Source: Sinosporangium siamense
GTDB taxonomy: Bacteria; Actinomycetota; Actinomycetes; Streptosporangiales; Streptosporangiaceae
Assembly (NCBI RefSeq): GCF_016863435.1
Contig: NZ_BOOW01000006.1
Span: forward strand, 558,001-622,000
Reading direction: 5' to 3'
DNA length: 64,000 bases
Shown piece after piece: positions 32,409 to 40,510 of this stretch (positions are counted from its first letter, which is position 1; each line of letters opens with the position of its first letter). The notes beneath the pieces were generated by a model. That model had not been told where the DNA came from. It did no database searches and was given only the letters and a program-made list of their open reading frames with translations. Position numbers and translations under genes: made by a program.

Positions 32409-33985
32409 TGCGGCTGGTTCCCGTGCTTGCGGCTCGGAAGCGGAGCCTGCTTGGTACGCAGCATCGACAACGCCCGGATGAGGACGATCCGCGTCTCCGA
32501 AGGGTCGATGATGTCGTCGACCAGGCCGCGCTCGGCCGCGTAGTACGGGTGCATCAGCTCGGACCTGTACTCCTTCACCAGCCGGTCCCGGGTGGCCTCC
32601 GGATCGGCCGCCCCCGCGATCTGCTTACGGAAGATCACGTTCGCCGCCGCCTCGGCCCCCATCACCGCGATCTCGTTCGTGGGCCAGGCGAAGCAGAGGT
32701 CGGCGCCGATCGAGCGGGAGTCCATGACGATGTAGGCTCCGCCGTACGCCTTGCGGAGCACCAGCGAGACCCTGGGCACCGTGGCGTTGCAATAGGCGTA
32801 GAGCAGTTTGGCGCCGTGCCTGATGATTCCGCCGTGCTCCTGGCTGACGCCCGGCAGGAAGCCCGGCACGTCGACCAGCGTGACGATCGGGATGTTGAAC
32901 GCATCGCAGAACTGCACAAAACGCGCGGCCTTCTCACTGGCATGAATGTCGAGCACGCCCGCCATGGAGATCGGCTGGTTCGCCACGATCCCCGCCACCT
33001 GGCCGCCCATCCGCACCAGCGCGCACACGATGTTGGCCGCCCACGCCGCCTGGATCTCGAACAGCTCGCCGTCGTCGGCGATCTCCTCGATCACCTTCCT
33101 GATGTCGTAGGGGTGGCCGGGGTCGGCGGGGACCAGCGTGAGCAGCGCGTCCGTACGGCGGGCCGGCGAGTCCGCGGGCTCGATCGGCGGAGGCATCTCG
33201 CGATTGTTGGCCGGCAAAAGGGACAGTAGGTAGCGGACGTCGTCGAGGCAGCTCTCCTCGTCGTCGTAGACGCCCGTCGCGACCCCCGACATCATGGCGT
33301 GCACGTCGCCGCCGCCGAGCCCGAGGTGCGTGATCTCCTCGCCGGTGACCGCCTGCACGACATCCGGCCCGGTGATGAACATCTGGGAGATGTCCCGGAC
33401 CATGAACACGAAGTCGGTCAGCGCGGGGGAGTATGCCGCTCCTCCGGCACAAGGCCCCAGCATGACGCTGATCTGGGGAATCACCCCCGAGGCCGCGGTG
33501 TTGCGGCGGAAGATCCCGCCATATCCCGCGAGTGCCGTCACGCCCTCCTGGATGCGTGCTCCCGCCCCGTCGTTGAGCGACACCAGGGGCGCACCCGCCT
33601 GGATGGCGAGATCCATCACCTTATGGATCTTCGCGGCGTGTGCCTCGCCGAGGGCCCCGCCGAAGATGCGAAAATCATGCGCGTAGACAAAGACCGTCCG
33701 GCCGAAGACCGTGCCCCAGCCGGTGATCACCCCGTCCGAATACGGCTTGCGCTCCTCCAGACCGAACCCCGTGGCCCGATGCCGCCGGAGCGGCTCGATC
33801 TCCTGAAACGAATCGGGGTCGAGAAGAAGCTCGATACGCTCACGCGCGGTCAGCTTGCCCTTGGCGTGCTGACGCTCGGTGGCCGCGGGATCCGGTCCTT
33901 GCTGGACCTTCTCCCGCAGGAGGTGAAGCTCGGCTAGGCGTTCCTCGTTGGTCGGCTCCTGGGGGCGCTCATGAAGGAGTGTCAC
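32405..33985 (-). CDS. Acyl-CoA carboxylase beta subunit (carboxyltransferase, PccB/AccD-like)
   Basis: A 526-residue carboxyltransferase that moves CO2 from biotin to an acyl-CoA (propionyl- or acetyl-CoA), supplying (methyl)malonyl-CoA for lipids and polyketides. Landmarks are KLTARERIELLLDPDSFQE, FGGALGEAHAAKIHKVMDLA, oxyanion-hole region GPCAGGAAYSPAL and the second-domain VDVPGFLPGVSQEHGGIIRH and KAYGGAYIVM. GTG 33985 is chosen because GAGG stands just upstream; an ATG at 34018 gives an unmatched extension. Substrate choice (acetyl versus propionyl) cannot be decided by eye. Confidence 0.93.
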   Translation of the reverse strand: MTLLHERPQEPTNEERLAELHLLREKVQQGPDPAATERQHAKGKLTARERIELLLDPDSFQEIEPLRRHRATGFGLEERKPYSDGVITGWGTVFGRTVFVYAHDFRIFGGALGEAHAAKIHKVMDLAIQAGAPLVSLNDGAGARIQEGVTALAGYGGIFRRNTAASGVIPQISVMLGPCAGGAAYSPALTDFVFMVRDISQMFITGPDVVQAVTGEEITHLGLGGGDVHAMMSGVATGVYDDEESCLDDVRYLLSLLPANNREMPPPIEPADSPARRTDALLTLVPADPGHPYDIRKVIEEIADDGELFEIQAAWAANIVCALVRMGGQVAGIVANQPISMAGVLDIHASEKAARFVQFCDAFNIPIVTLVDVPGFLPGVSQEHGGIIRHGAKLLYAYCNATVPRVSLVLRKAYGGAYIVMDSRSIGADLCFAWPTNEIAVMGAEAAANVIFRKQIAGAADPEATRDRLVKEYRSELMHPYYAAERGLVDDIIDPSETRIVLIRALSMLRTKQAPLPSRKHGNQPQ

Positions 33986-34489
33986 AGTAACCTCATTGAT
34001 CACGAAATGCCGGGACATGTCCTGGCAGACCGATTCGGTTGTCGGCGTGGAAGCTATAACTCCTCGCTAAAGGCACTCTGGAGCACAACTCGACACCCTG
34101 ATCTCGACCCGCCAACCGACCATGGTCGGGGGAGAGGAACGCAGATCCCCCTAAACCCCGGAGTACGGCAGAAGCCCACCCAGGCTCCCGCCGTACATGC
34201 CGGCCTGCCGAGTGCCTGCCGCCCTGAGGTCACTGCCAGGCTGATGTCTGCGGCCTGGCGTAAGCCAACCGTTCGACATCTGCCGGCGGAGACCGCATCG
34301 AGGTCGCGCCGCTGCCGGATGACCGGGCCGTCGTCCGCTGTAGTGAGAGGCGCAAAACCACCGTTTTCCACAGCGCTGGCCCGGCGTCAAATAAGTGGCG
34401 TCCGGGGAACGCCGATCGCTAGCGTGGCGCCGTCGATTCACGATCAACCGTCGTGGGCTCCGCGCTCGGGCTCTGAGAGGCGTTCTCCG
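33986..34489. promoter_or_regulatory. Divergent intergenic region
   Basis: About 500 bp between the carboxylase operon and the metallo-beta-lactamase-fold gene. It must contain promoters for both directions. The AT-richer patch at 34040-34080 is a candidate. No convincing gene or repeat is visible; the frames here have no domain similarity. Confidence 0.4.
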
Positions 34490-35482
34490 ATGACACGGCA
34501 TACCGCGCGAACGGCCGGTCCACCCGAGCCGCTCGGGCCGGGGCACCCCTTCCGGCAGTGGAAGACCTGGCGCGTCCCCGGCACCGATTTGACCCTCACG
34601 GGCTACTCGCGGGCCAACGACAAGACCTTCTTCCACATCCCCGAGCTGCGCTGCTCCCTCGACGCGGGACTCTGCGAGGGGCGGCAGGTGGACACCGTCC
34701 TCCTCACTCACGCCCACCACGACCACGCCAAGGACCTCGACTTCCTCGCCGGCAACCCCTCGGGCGTGGACGTCTACCTGCCCGCCGAGGCCGTGCCGTA
34801 CGCCGATGCCTACATCCGCGCCTCGGGTGAGCTGAACCACGGCCCTGGGTTCGATCCCGCGTTCGCGCGGCACAGGCTGCACGGGGTACGGCAGGGCGAC
34901 GAGTTCGTGTTCGGGCGGCGGAGGCACCACGTGCGGGTGGTCGAGTGCGAGCACAAGGTGCCGTGCGTGGGATACGCCCTCTCGGAGATGCGTAAGTCAC
35001 TCAGGCCCGAGTTCGAGGAGCTCCGAAGGTCCCTCGTGGAGCAGGGGAGAGGCGGCGAGTTCGGCCGGCTCATGGCGCGGAAGCGCGCAGAGGGAGTCGA
35101 GGTCGAGGTCGAGGCGCGGCGCCCGATCTTCGCCTACCTCGGCGACACGCACGTGCGGGTCTTCGAGCGCAACCCGTGGCTCTTCGACTATCCGGTGGTC
35201 GTCACCGAGTGCACCTTCCTCCACGACACCGAGGCGGAGCGCGCCGAGCGGGTCGGGCACACCGTGTGGAGCGGGCTCAAACCGGTGGTCGAGGCGCGTC
35301 CGGAGACCCTCTTCGTGCTGATCCACTTCAGCCTGCGGCACACGGACCGCGAGGTGCTCGACTTCTTCGAACGCGAGTGGGAGCGGGCCGGGGACGCGCG
35401 GCCGGACAACGTGGTGCTCTGGGCCCACCGCGAGAGCCACCTGCCGGAGCGCGCCCAGCCCAGCGTCCTCTGGGCTACCTGA
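34490..35482 (+). CDS. Metallo-beta-lactamase-fold hydrolase (RNase Z-like)
   Basis: A 330-residue cytosolic protein. The metal site HxHxDH is at residues 74-79 in LLTHAHHDHAKDLD. Further ligand positions are likely in ECEHKVPCVGY, YLGDTH and LIHFSLRH. The general arrangement resembles RNase Z/ElaC-type enzymes, but the insertion with the basic helix MRKSLRPEFEELRRSL is unusual, so tRNA 3' processing is not assured. ATG 34490 follows GAGAGGCG. It is monocistronic. Confidence 0.78.
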   Translation: MTRHTARTAGPPEPLGPGHPFRQWKTWRVPGTDLTLTGYSRANDKTFFHIPELRCSLDAGLCEGRQVDTVLLTHAHHDHAKDLDFLAGNPSGVDVYLPAEAVPYADAYIRASGELNHGPGFDPAFARHRLHGVRQGDEFVFGRRRHHVRVVECEHKVPCVGYALSEMRKSLRPEFEELRRSLVEQGRGGEFGRLMARKRAEGVEVEVEARRPIFAYLGDTHVRVFERNPWLFDYPVVVTECTFLHDTEAERAERVGHTVWSGLKPVVEARPETLFVLIHFSLRHTDREVLDFFEREWERAGDARPDNVVLWAHRESHLPERAQPSVLWAT

Positions 35483-35708
35483 CCGCACGTGATCGCACGC
35501 GGCCGAGGCGGGGAGTACGGCAATGCCGCATGCCTGGCCTTTGGGTGGCCGAATGGTTGCGTTCGGTGACGAACGCCTGTGGTGTCGGCGGTCGGGCGGC
35601 GGACCGCTCTTGATCGACGAGGCGTCGACCTGCGGCGGCGTATATTGGGTTGGCGGAGACCTCCCCCCGGAAGGCCGCGGCGTGCGCCGTGCGCCGGAAC
35701 GGAGGGTG

Positions 35709-36236
35709 ATGGCTCGCCACACGACTCACCGGGCCCCCGTGGCCACGGTCAAGCGGGTCGAGGTGACCTTGACGGTCAACGGCGTCGACCACCGGCTCGA
35801 GCTTGACTCCCGCGTGACCCTGCTTGACGCGCTGCGCGACGTCCTCGGGCTGACCGGCACCAAGAAGGGGTGTGACCAGGGCGCCTGCGGCGCGTGCACC
35901 GTGATGGCCGACGGCAGACGCATCTTGTCCTGCCTGACGCTGGCCGCGCAGTGCGAGGACCGGGCCGTCACCACCGTCGAAGGGCTCTCCGACGGTGCCG
36001 TGCTCCAACCGATGCAGGAGGCGTTCATCCGCCACGACGCCTTCCAGTGCGGCTACTGCACTTCGGGGCAGATCGTGTCGGCGGTGTGCCTGCTGGCCGA
36101 GGGGCGCGCAGGGTCCGACGCGGACATCCGCGAGTTCATGAGCGGCAACCTGTGCCGGTGCGGGGCCTACTCCAACATCGTCGCGGCCATCCGCGACGTC
36201 CGCGACCGGATGGGGGTGGACGGCCGCGATGCATGA
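35709..36236 (+). CDS. Molybdenum hydroxylase small (2Fe-2S) subunit
   Basis: A 175-residue iron-sulfur subunit of a xanthine-dehydrogenase-family enzyme (PaoA/CoxS type). The first 2Fe-2S cluster uses CDQGACGACTVM and the later Cys in ILSCL. The second uses QCGYCTSGQ and NLCRCGAYSN. ATG 35709 follows GGAGGG closely; an upstream in-frame ATG at 35523 would add 62 residues with no match. There is no Tat signal, unlike E. coli PaoA, so the complex may stay cytoplasmic. The stop overlaps the next start by 8 bp. Confidence 0.92.
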   Translation: MARHTTHRAPVATVKRVEVTLTVNGVDHRLELDSRVTLLDALRDVLGLTGTKKGCDQGACGACTVMADGRRILSCLTLAAQCEDRAVTTVEGLSDGAVLQPMQEAFIRHDAFQCGYCTSGQIVSAVCLLAEGRAGSDADIREFMSGNLCRCGAYSNIVAAIRDVRDRMGVDGRDA

Positions 36237-37218
36237 GTTCGAATACCTCAGGGCCGACGAGGTGGGCCGCGCCGTGGCGACCGTGGCCGGCGATCCCGGC
36301 GCGTCCTATCTCGCCGGCGGCACGACCCAACTCGATCTGATGAAGGACGGAGTCCTCGCCCCCGATCGGCTTGTCGACATTACCCGCCTGCCACTCGGCG
36401 GCATCGCGTGCGACGGCGACATGCTGCATGTGGGCGCGGTGACCACGATGGAGGAGCTGGCGGCCGATCGCACGGTGGCCGAACGCCTGCCGTTCCTGCG
36501 GCAGGCGCTGCTGCTCGGAGCCTCCGTACAGCTCCGGAACATGGCGACGATCGGCGGAAACCTGCTCCAGCGCACCCGCTGTCGCTACTTCCGCGACCCT
36601 GCGGTGTCCGCGTGCAACAAGCGGCTCCGCGGCTCCGGGTGCGCCGCGGTGCACGGGGCGGCCAGGATGCACGCGATCCTGGGCGCGAGCCAGCACTGCA
36701 TCGCCGTGCACGCCTCCGACATGGCGGTGCCGCTCGTGGCGCTGGACGCTGTCGTGCGCCTGCTCGGCCGCCACGGGGAGCGTTCGGTCCCGCTGACGGA
36801 GTTCTACCTCCTGCCGGGCGACACACCGGACGTGGAGAACGTGCTCTCGCGCGGCGAGCTGATCACCGCCGTGGAGATCCCGCTCCTCGCGCCGGAGACG
36901 CGCTCCACCTATCTCAAGGTGCGCGACCGCGCCTCCTACGAGTTCGCGCTCACCTCCGCCGCGGTGGCGCTGCGGCTCGACGGCGGCGTGATCGGCGAGG
37001 CGCGGGTCGCCCTGGGCGGCGTGGGGACGGTCCCCTGGCGCGCACCCGCCGCCGAGGCCGTCCTGCGGGGAGCGCCCGCGGGCGAGGAGGCCTTCACCGC
37101 CGCGGCCGAGGCCGCCGTCGTCGATCCGTTCACGGTGGAGGGCACCGCGTTCAAGGTCGAGCTGGCCAAACGCACCCTCGTTCGCGCCCTGCGCACTGTC
37201 ACCGCGGGTGCGCCGTGA
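36229..37218 (+). CDS. Molybdenum hydroxylase FAD subunit with extra Fe-S loop (PaoB-like)
   Basis: A 329-residue subunit. The FAD-binding motif is YLAGGTTQLDLMK and the second site VQLRNMATIGGNLLQ. Between them and the C-terminal part lies a Cys-containing insertion (TRCRYF, SACNKRL, GSGCAAV, SQHCIAV), as in the 4Fe-4S-carrying PaoB/YagS aldehyde oxidoreductase subunit. This suggests aldehyde oxidation rather than CO or purines. It overlaps both neighbours (8 bp, then GTGA), so the three subunits are co-translated. Confidence 0.92.
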   Translation: MHEFEYLRADEVGRAVATVAGDPGASYLAGGTTQLDLMKDGVLAPDRLVDITRLPLGGIACDGDMLHVGAVTTMEELAADRTVAERLPFLRQALLLGASVQLRNMATIGGNLLQRTRCRYFRDPAVSACNKRLRGSGCAAVHGAARMHAILGASQHCIAVHASDMAVPLVALDAVVRLLGRHGERSVPLTEFYLLPGDTPDVENVLSRGELITAVEIPLLAPETRSTYLKVRDRASYEFALTSAAVALRLDGGVIGEARVALGGVGTVPWRAPAAEAVLRGAPAGEEAFTAAAEAAVVDPFTVEGTAFKVELAKRTLVRALRTVTAGAP

Positions 37219-39419
37219 CGACCGTCGAGCGCGTCCGCCTGGTCGGTGAGGGGGTCGACCGGGTCGACGGCCCGCTGAAGGCGACCGGGGCCGCGCGCTA
37301 CCCCAACGACTTCAACCTCCCCGACATGGCGCACGCCGCGCTCGTGCGCAGCACCGTGGCCGCCGGGCGCGTCAGGGGCCTCGACACCGCCGCGGCCGAG
37401 TCCTCGCCCGGCGTGCTGGCGGTCATCACCCACAGGAACGCGCCCTCGCTCGGACACGGGCCCGACACGATCCTCTCGACCCCGCCGCCGCCCTTGCAGC
37501 ACGACCGCATCCTGCACTACGGGCAGTATCTCGCCGTGGTGGTGGCGGACACTGCCGAGGAGGCTACGGCCGCCGCCCGCCGGATCAAGGTCGACTACGA
37601 CGAGGCGGAGGCACTCCTCGACATGCACGACCCGAGGGCGGAAGTGCTCGTCGACCCGTTCAAGACCGACTCCGACCGCGGCGACGCGGAGTCCGCCCTG
37701 GCTGCGGCCGAGGTGCAGTTCGAGGCGGCCTACACCACGTCCGAGAACACCAACAGCCCGCTCGGCCTCTTCACCACCGTGGCGGCCTGGGACGGCGACA
37801 CCCTCACGGTCCACGACTCCACCCAGTGGCCCGGCAACGTCCGTACGGCTCTCGCCCGCGTTTTCGGCCTTCCGGAGAACGCCGTGCGGGTGCTGGCTCC
37901 GTTCGTCGGCGGCGGGTTCGGCGCGGGCCTTCGCCCGTGGCCGCACGTCGTGCTGGCGGCGCTGGCCGCGCGCACGGTGGGCAGGCCGGTCAAGCTTGTG
38001 CTGTCCCGGCCGGAGATGTTCACCGGCACCGGTCACCGTACGGCCTCTGAGCAGCGCGTCAGGATCGGCGCCACACGCGACGGGCACCTCGTCGCGCTCC
38101 ACCACGAGTCCACGACGACGCTGCAGATGGAGGGAGACAACTTCGAACCGTGTGCTAGCGGCACGTCGTACGCCTACGCCTGCCCCAACCTCCGCACGCG
38201 CGACACGCAGGTCCGGCTGAACATCACCTGGTGCAACTCGATGCGCGCGCCCGGCGAGGCGCAGGGCAACTTCGCGCTGGAGTCGGCCATGGACGAACTG
38301 GCCTACGCCCTCGGCATCGACCCGCTCGAACTGCGACTGCGCAACTACGCCGAGGAGCACCCGGGGCTCGGCCTGCCATGGTCGAGCAAGGCCCTGCGCG
38401 AGTGCTACGAGGTCGGCGCCGAGCGGTTCGGCTGGTCGCGCCGCGACCCCGAGCCCGGCTCCATGCGCGACGGCGACCAGCTGATCGGGTACGGCATGGC
38501 CGGCGTGTCCTTCTTCTGGTTCCAGCAGCCGTGCCAGGCGAGCGCGACCTTGCGCGAGGACGGCACGGCCCTGGTCCGCAGCGCCGTGACCGACATCGGC
38601 ACCGGCACGTACACGGTGATGACCCAGCTCTCGGCCGAGTTGCTCGGCCTTCCCCTGTCGCGCGTCGCCTTCGAACTCGGCGACAGCGACATGCCGGAGG
38701 GGGCGCCCGCCGGTGGCTCGGGTCTGACGGCCGGCCTCGGCAGCGCCGTCCAGTCCGCCTGCCACAACCTGGTGCGGGCGTTCCTGGACATCGTGCGCCA
38801 CGACCACACCTCGCCCCTCCGGGGCTGCGAGGTCGACGAGGTCGCCGTCGCCGACGGCCGGATCTTCAGGATGGGGTCGCCGGGACGCGGCGAGTCCTAC
38901 ACCGACCTCCTCGCCGCCCATGGTCTGCACGAGCTGACCGCCGATGGCGCCGCCACTCCCGGCACCTCCGAGGAACTCGGGATCGCGCCCGCGGGCGCCT
39001 TCGGCGCGAAGTTCGTCGAGATCCGCGTCGACCCGGAGCTCGGGACGCTCCATCTGGAAAGGGTGGTGTCGGCGATCGACGCCGGCCGGATCCTGAACGA
39101 GAAGACGGCCACCAGCCAGATCCTCGGCGGCACGGTCGGCGGCATCGGCATGGCCCTGTTCGAGGAGACCGTCACCGATCGGGACACCGGGCGCATCGCC
39201 AACGGCACCTTCGGCGACTATCTGATTCCCGTGAACGCCGACATTCCCGACATGCAAGTGATCTTCGTCGGCCGGCCGGACAGGTTCAACCCCGTCGGCG
39301 TCAAGGGCGTCGGGGAGATCGGCCTGGTCGGCATGTCCGCTGCCATCGCCAACGCGATCCACCACGCCACAGGCCGCCGCCTCCGCTCACTGCCCCTCAC
39401 GATCGACATGCTGCTATAG
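37215..39419 (+). CDS. Molybdenum hydroxylase large (molybdopterin) subunit, PaoC-like
   Basis: A 734-residue catalytic subunit. It contains RVDGPLKATGAARYPND at the start, VGGGFGAGLRPWPH and the cofactor-contacting MRAPGEAQGNFALE. The AGGSGLTAGLGSAVQ region follows, and the catalytic glutamate lies in GVKGVGEIGLVGMS near the C-terminus. It would hydroxylate aldehydes or heteroaromatics with water as the oxygen source. GTG 37215 overlaps the FAD subunit stop. No XdhC/CoxI-type cofactor chaperone is adjacent, so maturation factors must be elsewhere. Confidence 0.93.
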   Translation: MTTVERVRLVGEGVDRVDGPLKATGAARYPNDFNLPDMAHAALVRSTVAAGRVRGLDTAAAESSPGVLAVITHRNAPSLGHGPDTILSTPPPPLQHDRILHYGQYLAVVVADTAEEATAAARRIKVDYDEAEALLDMHDPRAEVLVDPFKTDSDRGDAESALAAAEVQFEAAYTTSENTNSPLGLFTTVAAWDGDTLTVHDSTQWPGNVRTALARVFGLPENAVRVLAPFVGGGFGAGLRPWPHVVLAALAARTVGRPVKLVLSRPEMFTGTGHRTASEQRVRIGATRDGHLVALHHESTTTLQMEGDNFEPCASGTSYAYACPNLRTRDTQVRLNITWCNSMRAPGEAQGNFALESAMDELAYALGIDPLELRLRNYAEEHPGLGLPWSSKALRECYEVGAERFGWSRRDPEPGSMRDGDQLIGYGMAGVSFFWFQQPCQASATLREDGTALVRSAVTDIGTGTYTVMTQLSAELLGLPLSRVAFELGDSDMPEGAPAGGSGLTAGLGSAVQSACHNLVRAFLDIVRHDHTSPLRGCEVDEVAVADGRIFRMGSPGRGESYTDLLAAHGLHELTADGAATPGTSEELGIAPAGAFGAKFVEIRVDPELGTLHLERVVSAIDAGRILNEKTATSQILGGTVGGIGMALFEETVTDRDTGRIANGTFGDYLIPVNADIPDMQVIFVGRPDRFNPVGVKGVGEIGLVGMSAAIANAIHHATGRRLRSLPLTIDMLL

Positions 39420-39806
39420 CGGCGGGAAGCCGGCACGGGCCCGCTCACGATCCCCCGCCGTCCGGGCCGCTTCACACACTCATGGAGGTCGGCGCGGGTC
39501 GGTCCCGCGGCGCATTCGGTGAGCGTGGAGAGCTCCATCGCCGAATCCGGCGATCCGGGTTGCCCGGCGACCGAGCTCACCAGGCGTTCAACATCAAGGC
39601 GAGTGTCTGCGGGAGATCGTTGCCCAACTCGACACGACCGAGGTAATGAAGGGGGAATCGAGGGCGGGCCGGGAGAATTCGACCAGCACCGTGAGCGCTC
39701 AGCAGACCCTGGCGCTTCGGTGGCCTCTTCTTTCCAAGGGCTTGGTTGGCCTGCGAGGGGTCAGCCCAAAGTCAGCACCGGTCCAGAGAACGCGGGCACC
39801 CATGTC

Positions 39807-40073
39807 CTCAAAACGACGACACGACCTCAGGCCACCCATGTATCAACCGGCCAGGCGGGCGCAAGCGATAGGGGTGACCCCGCAACCGGCCCGCGCTCTC
39901 CGCGGGCACACGTGCCCTCAATACGACAACTCGAGCCAGGTCAACCATGTATGAACCGGCCAACAAGGCGCAAGCGATGGGGGTGTGGGTGGCGAAGCCC
40001 CCACCCGCGATGCGAAGCGAGCACTACGCGGGTGACGCCGCGAACGGCCCGCGCTCTCCGCGGGCACACGTCC
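39807..40073. repeat. Diverged direct duplication (about 111-bp unit) next to the tRNA cluster
   Basis: Unit 1 (39807-39917) and unit 2 (39918-40073) share blocks in the same order: CTCAAWACGAC, CATGTAT.AACCGGCCA, GCGCAAGCGATRGGGGTG, and CGGCCCGCGCTCTCCGCGGG. Unit 2 has an extra insertion of about 46 bp with a GTGGG/CCCAC hairpin. A partial earlier copy precedes unit 1. The array ends 15 bp before the tRNA-Val 3' end. It could be a trace of integration at the tRNA or part of the tRNA transcript processing/termination region. The stretch 39420-39806 holds no gene I recognise. Confidence 0.75.
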
Positions 40074-40087
40074 CCCGCAAAGGAACG

Positions 40088-40159
40088 TGGGCGATACTGG
40101 GATTGAACCAGTGACCTCTACCGTGTCAAGGTAGCGCTCTCCCACTGAGCTAATCGCCC
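40088..40159 (-). tRNA. tRNA-Val (anticodon GAC)
   Basis: The minus strand folds as a full cloverleaf. The 7-bp acceptor is GGGCGAT/ATCGCCC, the D arm GCTC/GAGC, and the anticodon stem CTACC/GGTAG with loop TTGACAC (anticodon GAC). The T arm is ACTGG TTCAATC CCAGT, with discriminator A. CCA is not encoded. It is the last gene of the Gly-Cys-Val cluster. Confidence 0.97.
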
Positions 40160-40197
40160 TCACGAGAACCGCGAGCCGCAAGGGCCCGCAGCACCAG

Positions 40198-40268
40198 AGG
40201 TGGAGACGGGATTTGAACCCGTGTAGACGGCTTTGCAGGCCGTTGCCTCGCCTCTCGGCCACTCCACC
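40198..40268 (-). tRNA. tRNA-Cys (anticodon GCA)
   Basis: Minus-strand cloverleaf with acceptor GGTGGAG/CTCCACC, anticodon stem ACGGC/GCCGT and loop CTGCAAA (anticodon GCA). The T arm is ACGGG TTCAAAT CCCGT, with discriminator U. It sits in the middle of the three-tRNA cluster. Confidence 0.97.
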
Positions 40269-40300
40269 GGGCGAGGCCTCACCTCTGCAAGGCCTCTCCG

Positions 40301-40373
40301 AGCGGACGACGGGATTCGAACCCGCGACCCTCACCTTGGCAAGGTGATGCTCTACCAGCTGAGCCACGTCCGC
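40301..40373 (-). tRNA. tRNA-Gly (anticodon GCC)
   Basis: Minus-strand cloverleaf with acceptor GCGGACG/CGTCCGC, anticodon stem TCACC/GGTGA and loop TTGCCAA (anticodon GCC). The T arm is GCGGG TTCGAAT CCCGT, with discriminator U. It is first in the cluster; the promoter should lie in 40374-40510, divergent from hutH. Confidence 0.97.
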
Positions 40374-40510
40374 GTGATCGCCGGTTTCCCGGCCTCACGA
40401 AGAGAACTCTAGCGAATTTCCCGGCAACTCCCCAAACCGGAGGGGGAGCCGCCTGGAGCCAAGGGGAGGTAAGGAGCTAACATGCGGTACGGCAGTGACC
40501 CGGGAGGAAA

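Noticed and set aside
36408-39419. A single 1003-residue protein spanning the FAD and molybdopterin subunits
   Set aside because: Its first 270 residues are an out-of-frame arginine-rich shadow of the FAD subunit. The real large subunit starts at GTG 37215 with GTGA overlap.
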